A DNA stretch of 64,000 bases from an uncultured Clostridia bacterium (GCA_947627185.1 CANQVF010000004.1:62001-126000), one strand, 5' to 3'; positions 41,430-50,890 are shown, counted from the first letter of the stretch. The notes: generated by a model not told the origin, from the sequence alone. Numbers and translations are program-made.

Positions 41430-42854
41430 ATGAATGAGATTATTGTAATAGGCGGAGGCCTTGCAGGTTGTGAGGTAGCTTTACAAATTGCTAAAAGAAA
41501 AATAAAAGTTAAATTATATGAAATGAAACCATATAAATTTTCCAATGCACATTCAAATGAAAATTTAGCAGAAATTGTTTGCAGTAATTCATTAAAATCT
41601 AATTTATTAACAAATGCTTGTGGATTATTGAAAGAGGAATTAAGAAGATTAGGAAGTTATTTAATTCCTATTGCAGATAGTGTGGCTGTTCCAGCAGGAC
41701 AAGCTTTAGCTGTTGATAGAGAAAAATTTGCTAGAATAGTTACAGAAGAAATAAATAAAAATGAATATATAGAAGTTATAAGAAAAGAAATTACAGAAAT
41801 TCCAAAAGATAAAATTGTAGTAATAGCAACAGGACCACTAACATCCGAAAAAATGTCTAATGAAATTTTAAAATTAACTGGAAAAGATAGATTATATTTT
41901 TATGATGCAGCAGCACCTATTATAGAAAAAGATTCTATTAATATGAATATTGCTTTTTATGGTAATAGATATGAACAAGAAAGAGAAAAAGAAGAAAATA
42001 TAGAAAATTGGAAAAATAGGTTAGAAGCTCAAGAGAAAAGTTATATTAACCTTCCAATGAATAAAGAAGAATATGAAAGGTTTTATGAAGAACTTATAAA
42101 TGCGGAGGTTGTTACTTTACATGAATTTGAAAAAAGGGAAATTTTTGAAGGTTGTATGCCAATTGAAATAATGGCAAAAAGAGGAAAAGATACTTTAAGA
42201 TTCGGACCATTAAAACCAGTTGGTTTTACAGATTTAAGAACAGGAAAAAGACCATATGCAGTTGTTCAATTAAGACAAGATAATGAAGAGGGAAATCTCT
42301 ATAATATCGTTGGTTTTCAAACAAATTTGAAGTTTGGTGAGCAAAAAAGAGTTTTTTCTTTAATACCAGGACTTGAAAACGCTGATTTTGTAAAATATGG
42401 TGTAATGCATAGAAATACTTATATAAATTCAACAAAAATATTAGACAATACTTATAAAATGAAAAATACCAATATTTTTTTTGCAGGGCAAATAACAGGT
42501 GTAGAAGGATATGTAGAATCAATTTCTTCTGGATTTGTTGCTGGTATAAATGCAGTTGAACTATATAAAATTTATGAAGAAAAGTTAAATGATAAAAATG
42601 AAAGAAGTAGTAATAAAGTAGAAAATAATAATATTTTAGATAGTAAAATGATTTTTGAAGAATATCAAAAAAGAAAAAGAGTATTCTCAGAAAAAACAGT
42701 TATTGGTAGTTTAGCAAAATATATATCAACACCTAATGATAAATTTCAACCAATGAATGCGAATTTTGGAATACTACCACAATTAGAAGAAAAAATAAAA
42801 GATAAAAAAGAAAGATATAAAATGCTTGCAGATATAGCTTTGAAAAATATTTAA
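41430..42854 (+). CDS. trmFO: tRNA uracil-54 C5-methyltransferase, folate/FAD dependent
   Basis: 474 aa. TrmFO makes ribothymidine at tRNA position 54 using methylene-tetrahydrofolate and FADH2. Seen: the FAD-binding GGGLAGCEVA at residues 7-16, SNENLAEIVCSNSLKSN, the PAGQALAVDRE segment, and the C-terminal QITGVEGYVESISSG and PMNANFGILP motifs. The start is ATG 41430 because the nucleotide-binding fold begins at once; an in-frame GTG at 41406 adds eight non-family residues. The ribosome site is poor in either case. A gene for a large unknown protein begins 11 bases after the stop, so the two are probably co-transcribed. Confidence 0.96.
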   Translation: MNEIIVIGGGLAGCEVALQIAKRKIKVKLYEMKPYKFSNAHSNENLAEIVCSNSLKSNLLTNACGLLKEELRRLGSYLIPIADSVAVPAGQALAVDREKFARIVTEEINKNEYIEVIRKEITEIPKDKIVVIATGPLTSEKMSNEILKLTGKDRLYFYDAAAPIIEKDSINMNIAFYGNRYEQEREKEENIENWKNRLEAQEKSYINLPMNKEEYERFYEELINAEVVTLHEFEKREIFEGCMPIEIMAKRGKDTLRFGPLKPVGFTDLRTGKRPYAVVQLRQDNEEGNLYNIVGFQTNLKFGEQKRVFSLIPGLENADFVKYGVMHRNTYINSTKILDNTYKMKNTNIFFAGQITGVEGYVESISSGFVAGINAVELYKIYEEKLNDKNERSSNKVENNNILDSKMIFEEYQKRKRVFSEKTVIGSLAKYISTPNDKFQPMNANFGILPQLEEKIKDKKERYKMLADIALKNI

Positions 42855-42865
42855 AAGAGGAAAAT

Positions 42866-45800
42866 ATGGAAGAATTCGAAGTAGAAGGTATTTCTATAGA
42901 AGATATAGAAAAAAGAATTGAAGAGTTAAGAAATGAAACTGATAGTGCTAAAAAGGCTCAAAGTGAATTTATTGCAGATGAATTGGAAAAAATTTTAGAA
43001 GAAGCATATGAAGTAGGATATATTTCTAATGAAATCATAATTGATAAAATAGAATTATTAGAATATGAGGCAGAAAAACTAAAAAGTGAAAAAAATGTTA
43101 CAGTAGAAGAATATGAAGAAATTTCTTACGATACTGATGAAATTGATGAAATAATTGAACAATATTTTCATTCTGAAAGTAGTGAATTTACAAATTCTTC
43201 ATTTGCACAAGAAATGGAAATGGAATTAAAATCTATACAAGAAGTTAGAAGAAAAAGTCGATTTTCAAAAAGTGGGCAATCCAAAAGATATGATAATGTT
43301 TCTAAAGAAATAGATGAACTAGAAGATTTTATATCTGAAGAAGAAAGGGAAGAAAAAGAAACTTTAGAAGCTGAAATATCTACTTTTCAAAATGAATTAA
43401 AAAGAGTTGTAAAAGAAATTAGCAGTACAACAAATGAAAAAATAGAAGACTTAAAAAGCTCTCTTAGTATTGAGTTTGAAAACTATAGAAAAAGTGATAA
43501 AGAAATTATAGAATTAAAAAATATAGTTGAGAGTTTAAAAAGTAAAAAAGTTCTTTCAGAAGAAGATAAAAAAAATACTAATTTTGAAGAATTCAAAGAT
43601 AGTAACAAAACTCCTGAAGATGAAAGTAAATTAAAAAAGGCATATGAAGAATATTTAAAACAAAAAATTCTAGAATTAAGATTAAAAAAGACAGATTTAC
43701 ATGAAAATTACGTAAGTGAGACAATTAGATTAATAAGAAAAGTTCAAGAAGAAGAAATAAATAAAATAACTCAAAGTAAAATAATAGATGAAAGTGAAAA
43801 AAGTAAATTTGAAAAATACTATATACAAATAGAAAGAAAATCTTCAATAGCAAATGAAATTGCTAAAAGAAAAGCTGGAATAAAAAGAATTAATGCAAAT
43901 GGAAAGAGAGAATTTATAAATTTTAAAAAAGAAGAACTAATTGCTAAAATAAAAATTAGAATAGAAAAAGAAGAAAATGTAGTAGTAAAGAAAAAGCTAG
44001 AAGAATTAATAAATCAAATAAATAGTATAAAAACAGTAAATAAAACTGAAACAAAAACTACTAAAACAAGAACAGTTGAAAGTGAAAACACTGAAGAAAT
44101 AAATAATATCTATGAATTTATAAATGTATTAAAAGCATTTTCTGTACAGAAATTTATGTCTAGAAACGATACATCATCATTTGATTTAGGGCAAACAAAT
44201 TATGAAATAGAAATACCAGATAATCCAAATGCAGAATTTGAATTAGATGAAAATAAAATTGCAGATGAATATAAACGTAGAAAAAATGATATGTATGCAA
44301 AATATTATGGAGATAAAGAATATTTAAATGAATATGAAAAAAGATCAAAAAGATATTTTTCACATATTACTGAAATAGAAAATGAAAATAATTCAAATTT
44401 AAAATACAAAACTGTAGATTATTATAATGAAATACATGATGATGAAAAATTTTTATTATTAGATAAATACAGAAATTGTTTAGAAAATATAACAAGATAT
44501 GAAAATGGTGATACTACTGTGTACCAAGGTTCACCAGAAGAAATTGCCAAACAATTTGAAAAAGATAAAGCTTATGTTCAAACTCGAAATCATACATATA
44601 ACCCTAATGAATATACTCAAAAAGATTTGAAAACTCTTGGAAAATATGGAGAAAAAATGCCATATATTCAAAAACAAAAAGGAATACTTAAAAATGTTGG
44701 AAGAGGAGTTTTAAATGTAGGTATACTTGCTAGAAATATAGTTGCACCAGTATATAGAGGAGTTGGAAAATTTGTAGCACAACCAATACATAAATTAGTT
44801 AAAGGAAATAAAGATGCTTCTCCATATAAGAATAATATGTATCACAGAATGTTAGCTAGAAGAGAATTTTTTGAAGAACAAGCTAAAGAAAAAGATAGAA
44901 TAGAAACATTAAAATTAATGCAAGAAGCAGGTGAAAATGATGAAGTAAAACCTGTACAACATCCAATAAAAAATTATGTATCATCAAGATTTAATGCAAT
45001 TTTTAATCCTAAAAAAGGAAATGAAGCGGTATTAAGAGCAGGTTTAGCAGATATTAAGAAAAATATTATAGAACAAGAAAAATCAAGAGTTCTAAGAAGT
45101 AAGATAAGCTCAGATATAAGAAGCTTAAATGAGCAAGTAGAATTCTTAGAAAATGAAATGAAAAATCATCCTAATGCTAGAAATATTGAACAAGTTAAAA
45201 ATTCTTTAAATGAAAAGAAAGAAAAATTAGTAGAAAATCAAGCAAATTTATCTATTATGGGTGGATTTGTAGAAACAAAACAAACAGATGCAATAAGCGA
45301 TAAACAACATGCTAAAGCAAGTAAAGAAGTTGTTACTTTAGGAACAACTGTAATTAAAGGATTTGCAACAGGATTAGCTGTTAAATATATAGGACCAAGA
45401 ATAGAAAAATGGTTAGCTAAAAGAACACAAATACCACAAGAAGTGGAAACAGTTACACAAATACCAGAAACAAAACAAAGAGTTATTCCTGCTACTTATA
45501 AAACAGAAAAAATTCCAACATATGAATATAGACCTTCAACTTCAACAAAAATACAAGATATTATGTCAAAAAATGCAGGAGAAAAAATTACAGGATATTA
45601 TTCAGTATATGGTGGAGAAAAAAGACCAAGCATATATACATTAACTGGAAAAGAAAAAATTACTGGAATATTTCAAGCAAAAGGAGATAAAGGAACAGGT
45701 TTATCAGATGTTGTTGGTTTGAAAGCTCCTGAACTTACAGATAAAACATTTAATAAAGCTCTTTTAGATGAAGCAGGTTTCTTAAAACAAGATATAACAC

Positions 45801-46261
45801 TTGATGAAGCTATGAAAGCATTAGGAACAGCAACAAATAAAGAAACACTTTCAGGATTGTATGTTTCAGTTGGAGATGAATATTGGGTAAAAGCTTCAGA
45901 TTTAGCTAAAAATATATTAGAAAAGGTAAAAGTAGGCGAAGAAGTTAAGAAAGTAGTTGATGTTCCAGAACATATTGAAGAATTTACTGAAATGGTTGAT
46001 AAAATTGTAAAAACAACCCAAATGGTTCCAAATGAGAGAGTAATAAAAGCATTACAAACATTAGAAGGTGCAGGAAAATTAGCAATGTATGGAAATGGAT
46101 TAGAAGATATAGTGGAAAATTTAAGAAATACACATAGTGATGTTCCAGAAAATAAAGATAAACCAAGAGAATATAATTATAATGATGGACAAAGCATTCT
46201 AACATCAAGAAAACAATATAAGAAAAGCAGAAGAGATGATATGGATGATTTTGAAAGATAG
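42866..46261 (+). CDS. Very large coiled-coil protein of unknown function
   Basis: 1131 aa. No family recognised. Seen: residues 1-430 are K/E-rich with heptad-like spacing and charge blocks; 430-620 is a mixed region with many Tyr and Asn; 620-760 has a small basic, hydrophobic patch (GILKNVGRGVLNVGILARNIVAPVYRG in two parts) that could associate with a membrane; a second such patch lies near 830-850 (TVIKGFATGLAVKYIG); 860-1040 resembles a folded domain with repeated T-G-K patterns (EKITGYYSVYGG, EKITGIFQAKG). The tail ends in charged KKSRRDDMDDFER. It has no signal peptide. AGAGG precedes ATG. First of five unrecognised genes. Confidence 0.8.
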   Translation: MEEFEVEGISIEDIEKRIEELRNETDSAKKAQSEFIADELEKILEEAYEVGYISNEIIIDKIELLEYEAEKLKSEKNVTVEEYEEISYDTDEIDEIIEQYFHSESSEFTNSSFAQEMEMELKSIQEVRRKSRFSKSGQSKRYDNVSKEIDELEDFISEEEREEKETLEAEISTFQNELKRVVKEISSTTNEKIEDLKSSLSIEFENYRKSDKEIIELKNIVESLKSKKVLSEEDKKNTNFEEFKDSNKTPEDESKLKKAYEEYLKQKILELRLKKTDLHENYVSETIRLIRKVQEEEINKITQSKIIDESEKSKFEKYYIQIERKSSIANEIAKRKAGIKRINANGKREFINFKKEELIAKIKIRIEKEENVVVKKKLEELINQINSIKTVNKTETKTTKTRTVESENTEEINNIYEFINVLKAFSVQKFMSRNDTSSFDLGQTNYEIEIPDNPNAEFELDENKIADEYKRRKNDMYAKYYGDKEYLNEYEKRSKRYFSHITEIENENNSNLKYKTVDYYNEIHDDEKFLLLDKYRNCLENITRYENGDTTVYQGSPEEIAKQFEKDKAYVQTRNHTYNPNEYTQKDLKTLGKYGEKMPYIQKQKGILKNVGRGVLNVGILARNIVAPVYRGVGKFVAQPIHKLVKGNKDASPYKNNMYHRMLARREFFEEQAKEKDRIETLKLMQEAGENDEVKPVQHPIKNYVSSRFNAIFNPKKGNEAVLRAGLADIKKNIIEQEKSRVLRSKISSDIRSLNEQVEFLENEMKNHPNARNIEQVKNSLNEKKEKLVENQANLSIMGGFVETKQTDAISDKQHAKASKEVVTLGTTVIKGFATGLAVKYIGPRIEKWLAKRTQIPQEVETVTQIPETKQRVIPATYKTEKIPTYEYRPSTSTKIQDIMSKNAGEKITGYYSVYGGEKRPSIYTLTGKEKITGIFQAKGDKGTGLSDVVGLKAPELTDKTFNKALLDEAGFLKQDITLDEAMKALGTATNKETLSGLYVSVGDEYWVKASDLAKNILEKVKVGEEVKKVVDVPEHIEEFTEMVDKIVKTTQMVPNERVIKALQTLEGAGKLAMYGNGLEDIVENLRNTHSDVPENKDKPREYNYNDGQSILTSRKQYKKSRRDDMDDFER

Positions 46262-46287
46262 AGTTAATTAACAAAATTAAAATATAC

Positions 46288-46315
46288 AAAAATTACAATT
46301 ATTGTAAAATTTTTA
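46288..46315 (+). terminator. Probable terminator after the 1131-aa protein gene
   Basis: AAAAATTACAA / TTGTAAAATTTTT stem with one mismatch and a short loop; T-run within the right arm. Confidence 0.55.
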
Positions 46316-46325
46316 TGTAAAACTA

Positions 46326-46354
46326 TTGAAAACATTTGCCATTAGTGCTATAAT
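46326..46354 (+). promoter_or_regulatory. Extended -10 promoter of the 53-aa gene and its neighbours
   Basis: TTGAAA, 17 bases, TATAAT with TGC before the -10; one of the strongest promoters by pattern in the window. Confidence 0.85.
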
Positions 46355-46399
46355 GTTAATAGTTGTACTTATGTCAATTTTTAATGAAAGGAGAACAAA

Positions 46400-46561
46400 A
46401 TGGATAAAAGTGAATTAGAAAAATACAAAAGCCAATTAGCAGAAATGGAAGCTATGATGACAGATGATGTTATCAAGGATTTAAGCAAAGAAGAAATACA
46501 AGAATATATTGTTCTTGTATCAAAAATAAAAGCTAGATTAGATTTATTAGAAAATTTATAA
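46400..46561 (+). CDS. Small acidic helical protein, 53 aa, unknown
   Basis: Starts MDKSELEKYKSQL and ends RLDLLENL. It has AAAGGAG seven or eight bases before ATG, a strong promoter 46 bases upstream, and is followed 27 bases later by the 602-aa protein gene, also with a strong ribosome site. The sequence is nearly all helix-forming: a heptad-spaced first helix (Leu/Met), a break at TDDVIKDLS, then a second helix. A two-helix hairpin that pairs with one of the large coiled-coil proteins of this cluster is a reasonable guess, not shown by sequence. Confidence 0.8.
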   Translation: MDKSELEKYKSQLAEMEAMMTDDVIKDLSKEEIQEYIVLVSKIKARLDLLENL

Positions 46562-46588
46562 AAAAATGTAAAAAGGAGAAATAATAAA

Positions 46589-48397
46589 ATGGGAAATGGA
46601 ATTGATGAGTTATCTGTAAATTCTAAGTTTAAATATGTAATTGATTCTTTAAAGAAACAATTAGATAGTTTAGATTCATTATGCGTAGATCAAGTATCAA
46701 AAATTGGAAGTGCTGGTTTTAGTTTAGATGTTTCTAAAATTGAAACATTATTAAGCGGAATAGACAAAATGGTAATAAATAATCCTGTAATTAAAAGTGC
46801 AATGATTGAGGGAAATGAAGATGTTAAAAAAATAATATCTGCAGTTAATAATGAAATTTCAAGCAGAATGGAAAGCTTTAAAGAAAATTTTGAACAAGAT
46901 ACAGAGAAAGAAAATATAGAAAAATTATCTAAAGATTTTTCTGAAAATAAATTAAATAGTACTAATAAAAATTTAGAAGATTTTGAATCTCAAACTTTTA
47001 CTCAAAAGAATATGGAAGAACGTGAACAAGATGAAAAATTATACATAGAAGATTTAAATAAAAGAATAGACAATGCTAAAAAATATCAAGAAGTAGTTGC
47101 TAAAAATCCAGGAATTAATCCTGCTAATCTTAAAATTGATATTTCAACAGCAAATATAGATTTTGCAACAATTGATGATTATAAAAAAACATATATTGAT
47201 CAACTTAAACCAGCAGAAGAATATGAACAAATGGTTTCTTCAATATATACAAAAGCAGTACGCCTTGGCAGATCATCTACAGCTTGGTCACTACAAGATA
47301 GAACTGCTTTATCTAAAGATATAAAAGCATTAGATACAATTAAAGGAAAAACAGGAAATGCAAATTTAGATAAAATGATAGATGAAATTAAAAGTACAAT
47401 GACATTTTCACCTAGAGGTTCAATCTTAAGTGTAGATAGCAAAAATTTAGTTAATGTTCTAGATAAAGATGATTATACTTCTATAGACTGGGAAACATCT
47501 ATTGATAAAGTTAAAGAAGATGCTAATATAAAAGTAAAAGAAGATTTAACCAAAATTCTAGAAAAAAATGATTTATTTAAAGTATTTCCACAAAAAGCAG
47601 AAGAATTACTAGAGAATTTAAAAAATGAAAATCCAAATATTGAATTTGTTACAAATCAATTAGATGCATTTTTAACAGATAGAAATTTATTTAAACAGAT
47701 AAAAGGTTTAGATGCTGATTCAAAAAATTTAACAAATTTAGAACTAGAATTATTAAAAGCAAAAAGCAGAGCTACAAATTTAAAAAATGTACAAGAAACT
47801 ATAGATAATATGAATAAACGTCAAAAAACAACAACAGCTAAAGTTTTAGGTAAAGATTTAGAAATAAAAGATGATTCTGGAAGAATTGTAGATTTTGCAA
47901 ATTTAGATGATGCAAATAGAAGTGATGCTGTTGATGTTTTATATGAACAAATGGTTACTGAAAGCTCAGAAGAGGAATTAGCTCATATTGATGAAGAATA
48001 TAGAAATTCATCTTTACCAGTAAAATATAAACAACCAGGATTGTTTAGTCGTATATTGTATAAATTAAATCCAAGAAATTGGAATAATGGTAAAAGTTTA
48101 GCAGATGAAAGAAAAGAATTATGGGTACGTGAAAAAATAGATACTCAACTTAAAGATATAAAAGAAGATGCAAGCAAAGCAAATCCAGTATGGACTTTAT
48201 CACCAGAACAACAAAGAAATTTTGAAAATGGACAAAGAGAAATTTTAAATAAAGAAAAAGAAGTACTAGATAAAGCAAAACAAAAAGGAAGAGAAGAAAT
48301 TGTAAAAAATGGTAAAAATGTAAAAGATGCTTCAAAAGATGCTAAACAAGCTCTAGATGAAAATCAAAAGAAGGAAGATGAAGATTTAACATTATAA
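46589..48397 (+). CDS. Large coiled-coil protein of unknown function
   Basis: 602 aa, ATG with AAAAGGAG about 12 bases upstream. No recognised family. Predominantly helical, rich in Lys, Glu, Asp and Asn, no signal peptide. Residues 1-115 contain one short neutral stretch (SKIGSAGFSLDVSK); 150-470 alternate charged helices; near 485-500 a basic aromatic patch (PGLFSRILYKLNPRNWNNG) could touch a membrane or RNA; the end is a regular highly charged helix. Single cysteine at residue 31. Second gene of the unit driven by the promoter at 46326, translated with the 53-aa protein. Confidence 0.8.
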   Translation: MGNGIDELSVNSKFKYVIDSLKKQLDSLDSLCVDQVSKIGSAGFSLDVSKIETLLSGIDKMVINNPVIKSAMIEGNEDVKKIISAVNNEISSRMESFKENFEQDTEKENIEKLSKDFSENKLNSTNKNLEDFESQTFTQKNMEEREQDEKLYIEDLNKRIDNAKKYQEVVAKNPGINPANLKIDISTANIDFATIDDYKKTYIDQLKPAEEYEQMVSSIYTKAVRLGRSSTAWSLQDRTALSKDIKALDTIKGKTGNANLDKMIDEIKSTMTFSPRGSILSVDSKNLVNVLDKDDYTSIDWETSIDKVKEDANIKVKEDLTKILEKNDLFKVFPQKAEELLENLKNENPNIEFVTNQLDAFLTDRNLFKQIKGLDADSKNLTNLELELLKAKSRATNLKNVQETIDNMNKRQKTTTAKVLGKDLEIKDDSGRIVDFANLDDANRSDAVDVLYEQMVTESSEEELAHIDEEYRNSSLPVKYKQPGLFSRILYKLNPRNWNNGKSLADERKELWVREKIDTQLKDIKEDASKANPVWTLSPEQQRNFENGQREILNKEKEVLDKAKQKGREEIVKNGKNVKDASKDAKQALDENQKKEDEDLTL

Positions 48398-48441
48398 TTT
48401 TATTAAAAATCTAAATATATAGTCAAAATTTAATTAATTTT

Positions 48442-48478
48442 AATATGCATATCTAAAAAAGGTATGCATATTGTTTTT
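48442..48478 (+). terminator. Intrinsic terminator after the 602-aa protein gene
   Basis: AATATGCATATC / GGTATGCATATT stem with a 7-base loop, then GTTTTTA. Confidence 0.82.
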
Positions 48479-48503
48479 AAAATAAAAAAATGGAGTATAT
48501 CAT

Positions 48504-49871
48504 ATGGAAAATAATGATATGTCTGATGATGAATTATTAAAAAAAATTATAAATGAGAGAAATAATAAGAAGAAACTAGATAAATCTAAATCTCATAAAA
48601 AACAAAATGTGTATTCTAAATCTAAAAAAGATAAAATTTCTAGTGCAATAACTAAAACTCCTAAAAAAAATTATAAATCAAAAAGACTAACAGAACCTAA
48701 AAAAAGAGGATTACTAAAAAGATATATAATGCAAGCTAAATGGAGATATCATTCTTATGACTTACTAGAAAAAGATTTTGATGATGGATATATTACTTAT
48801 AGAGATATACAAAAATCGAAACAAGCATCTAAGAGAAAAGATAGAATACTATATAAAGAAGTTCAAGAATATGAAGATGCTAGAGATGATATAACTGCGA
48901 GAAAAGCTTATAGAGCATTTAAAATAGGACTAGGCACAACTTTACTTGCAAGTACACTAGCTCTTTCAAGTATGTTGTCTAAAAAAATACAGGAAGATTC
49001 CTTGTCTAAACAAACTGCTGAAATGGATGAAACTTTGTTAGATGAAAGTCTTATGGAAGAAGATTCTATTTATGATGATAATAAAGTATTAAAAGAAAGA
49101 GCTATAAACAAAATAAAAAATTCTATTAAAGAAAAAGATGGATATGAATTCGATAATTTATCTTTAAATGAATTAATAAATAATTATGATAAAATATTAG
49201 CATATGAAGAAAGAATGAGTGAACATACTTTTGAAAAGGCTCTTTTAGGTTTTGAAGATCAGGAGTTACTAGAAAGTATACTAAATAATTCTATTGGTGA
49301 AGAATATGGAAATTCTTCAGATAAGCAGAAAAGAGATTATAAACAATTAGCATTTGAGTTGTTAAGTTATGCATTTCCAGAAATTGATATTAATCAATAC
49401 ATTAGAAATCCAATAGTTGTTGATGCACTTAAAGCTAAAGAATCTTCAGAATCATTAGGATATGAAATAAAAACAATTGTAAATAATGATGAAGAAGAAA
49501 CATTAAGATATCTAGGAAAAATTATGCATACAGAACATTTATATGAAAATTCAATTTTATCAATAAATAAACAAGAAAATGATTTATTAGATAATATTAT
49601 TAATTTAGCTTTAGGAGAAGATTATAGAAAAATGACTGATGAAGAGAAAAGAGATTATAAACAATTTGCTTATGAATTTTTATCACAAGATTTTAAAGAT
49701 TTATATGTAAAAAATCCTAATGAAAATGCAAATATAAATGTTGAAAATGAAAATAATGAAAGTTTTAATATTAAAACTGAAAATGAAATTAAAGAAGATA
49801 AGATATTTAATGTAGGAACACAAACTATAGAAATAAAAGATGATGATGGTAATATACAAATTTTAGAATAG
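48504..49871 (+). CDS. Unknown basic/acidic protein with one membrane segment and an internal duplication
   Basis: 455 aa, ATG with TGGAG nine bases upstream. No family recognised. Seen: a strongly basic first 135 residues (KKKLDKSKSHKK, KRGLLKRYIM, DYKSKR-like patches), one hydrophobic helix at about 147-163 (IGLGTTLLASTLALSS), then an acidic C-terminal half. In that half two stretches match each other: ELLESILNNSIGEEYG...KRDYKQLAFELLS (about 253-290) and DLLDNIINLALGEDYR...KRDYKQFAYEFLS (about 361-398). The basic tail on one side and the repeated helical domain on the other fit a type II-type membrane protein with a cytosolic basic tail. Confidence 0.78.
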   Translation: MENNDMSDDELLKKIINERNNKKKLDKSKSHKKQNVYSKSKKDKISSAITKTPKKNYKSKRLTEPKKRGLLKRYIMQAKWRYHSYDLLEKDFDDGYITYRDIQKSKQASKRKDRILYKEVQEYEDARDDITARKAYRAFKIGLGTTLLASTLALSSMLSKKIQEDSLSKQTAEMDETLLDESLMEEDSIYDDNKVLKERAINKIKNSIKEKDGYEFDNLSLNELINNYDKILAYEERMSEHTFEKALLGFEDQELLESILNNSIGEEYGNSSDKQKRDYKQLAFELLSYAFPEIDINQYIRNPIVVDALKAKESSESLGYEIKTIVNNDEEETLRYLGKIMHTEHLYENSILSINKQENDLLDNIINLALGEDYRKMTDEEKRDYKQFAYEFLSQDFKDLYVKNPNENANINVENENNESFNIKTENEIKEDKIFNVGTQTIEIKDDDGNIQILE

Positions 49872-49881
49872 GAGATAATAG

Positions 49882-50118
49882 ATGAAAGATTTTAAAATAG
49901 GCGGAAAAGTTACTATAAATAAAGATGAATCATATATTATTATTGATATTATAAAAATAAATAATAAAATATATTATTTATGCTCTACTAATAAAAAACC
50001 TATTACTCCAAAAGTTTTTGAAAGGGAAGAAGAAGGTGAAAAAGTATTTATAAAATTTGTAGAAGATAAAGAAATTTTAAAACAAATTGCAGAAAAAGTT
50101 TTAGAAAAAAATGAATAG
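49882..50118 (+). CDS. Small acidic-basic protein of unknown function
   Basis: 78 aa, ten bases after the previous stop, with AGGAGAT before ATG, so it is co-translated with the 455-aa protein. It reads as a small beta barrel (KIGGKVTI, YIIIDIIKI, KIYYLCSTN, VFIKFVED) followed by a C-terminal helix (LKQIAEKVLEKNE). The strand pattern resembles small SH3-like or DUF1292-type proteins, but no identification is made. Last gene of the unknown block; the ribosomal promoter follows. Confidence 0.75.
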   Translation: MKDFKIGGKVTINKDESYIIIDIIKINNKIYYLCSTNKKPITPKVFEREEEGEKVFIKFVEDKEILKQIAEKVLEKNE

Positions 50119-50161
50119 GAAATCCTACGGAAATCAAGTAAAATAAAGTTTTTTAAAAGTA

Positions 50162-50190
50162 TTGACATTGCATTTTAAAAATGATAAAAT
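50162..50190 (+). promoter_or_regulatory. Sigma-A promoter of the rpsL operon
   Basis: TTGACA, 17 bases, TAAAAT; transcription would start about 140 bases before rpsL. Confidence 0.85.
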
Positions 50191-50191
50191 A

Positions 50192-50235
50192 GATACGCTA
50201 TTTGTTAGGGAAACTAGCATTTAGCGTATCTTTTT
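50192..50235 (+). promoter_or_regulatory. Dyad overlapping the rpsL transcription start (operator or terminator)
   Basis: GATACGCTA / TAGCGTATC, a perfect 9-bp dyad with a second inner stem (GTTAG / CTAGC) and a GGAAA loop, followed by five T. It begins two bases after the -10, so it can be a repressor site, or the terminator of the upstream unit placed on top of the promoter. Confidence 0.65.
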
Positions 50236-50334
50236 GTTATTTAAAATTTATTTTAAATAACAATTAATTATATAAGATTTAATATATTTAAAATATTAAA
50301 TCTATTAAAAAAAGAAATGAGGTGAAAAAGAAGA

Positions 50335-50748
50335 ATGCCAACAATTAATCAATTAGTAAGAAAAGGTAGACAAACTGGAACAACAAAATCTACAGCTCCT
50401 GCTCTTCAAAAAGGTTACAACTCTAGAAAAAAAGTTCAAACAGACAATAGAGCACCACAAAAAAGAGGTGTATGTACAGTTGTTAAAACAGTTACTCCTA
50501 AAAAGCCTAACTCTGCTTTAAGAAAAGTTGCCAGAGTTAAACTTTCAAATGGATATGAAGTTACTTCTTACATCCCTGGTGTAGGTCACAACTTACAAGA
50601 ACACAGTGTTGTACTTATAAGAGGTGGAAGAGTAAAAGATTTACCTGGTGTTAGATACCATATAATTAGAGGTACATTAGATACAGCTGGTGTTAAAGAT
50701 AGAATGCAAGCTAGATCTAAATATGGTGCTAAAAAACCTAAAAAATAA
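50335..50748 (+). CDS. rpsL: 30S ribosomal protein S12
   Basis: 137 aa, usual length. S12 lies at the decoding centre and controls tRNA selection. Seen: [11 protein letters not shown], the [17 protein letters not shown] loop and [28 protein letters not shown]. The lysines where streptomycin-resistance changes usually occur (in TPKKPNS and GRVKDLPG) are the common residues, so the gene gives no sign of resistance. AGGTG lies about nine bases before ATG. It heads the str operon; the upstream neighbour is an unknown small gene instead of the more usual rpoC/L7Ae-like genes. Confidence 0.98.
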   Translation: MPTINQLVRKGRQTGTTKSTAPALQKGYNSRKKVQTDNRAPQKRGVCTVVKTVTPKKPNSALRKVARVKLSNGYEVTSYIPGVGHNLQEHSVVLIRGGRVKDLPGVRYHIIRGTLDTAGVKDRMQARSKYGAKKPKK

Positions 50749-50786
50749 AATTTGAAATTAAATTTATTAATTGATAATAGTGCATA

Positions 50787-50890
50787 ATTCTTTTTATGGA
50801 ATATATGTTATATAAAAAAGAAATTCTTGCACTATTACGGAAAAGTGAAATAATCTTTTCAGAGTACCTTTCTGCATTATGTGCAGAATA
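50787..50890 (+). other. Two hairpins in the rpsL-rpsG spacer
   Basis: AATAGTGCA (50787) pairs with TGCACTATT (about 50829), and TCTGCA / TGCAGA (about 50870-50887) lies just before the rpsG ribosome site. The 169-base spacer is long for this operon, so it may be a translational control region. Confidence 0.5.
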
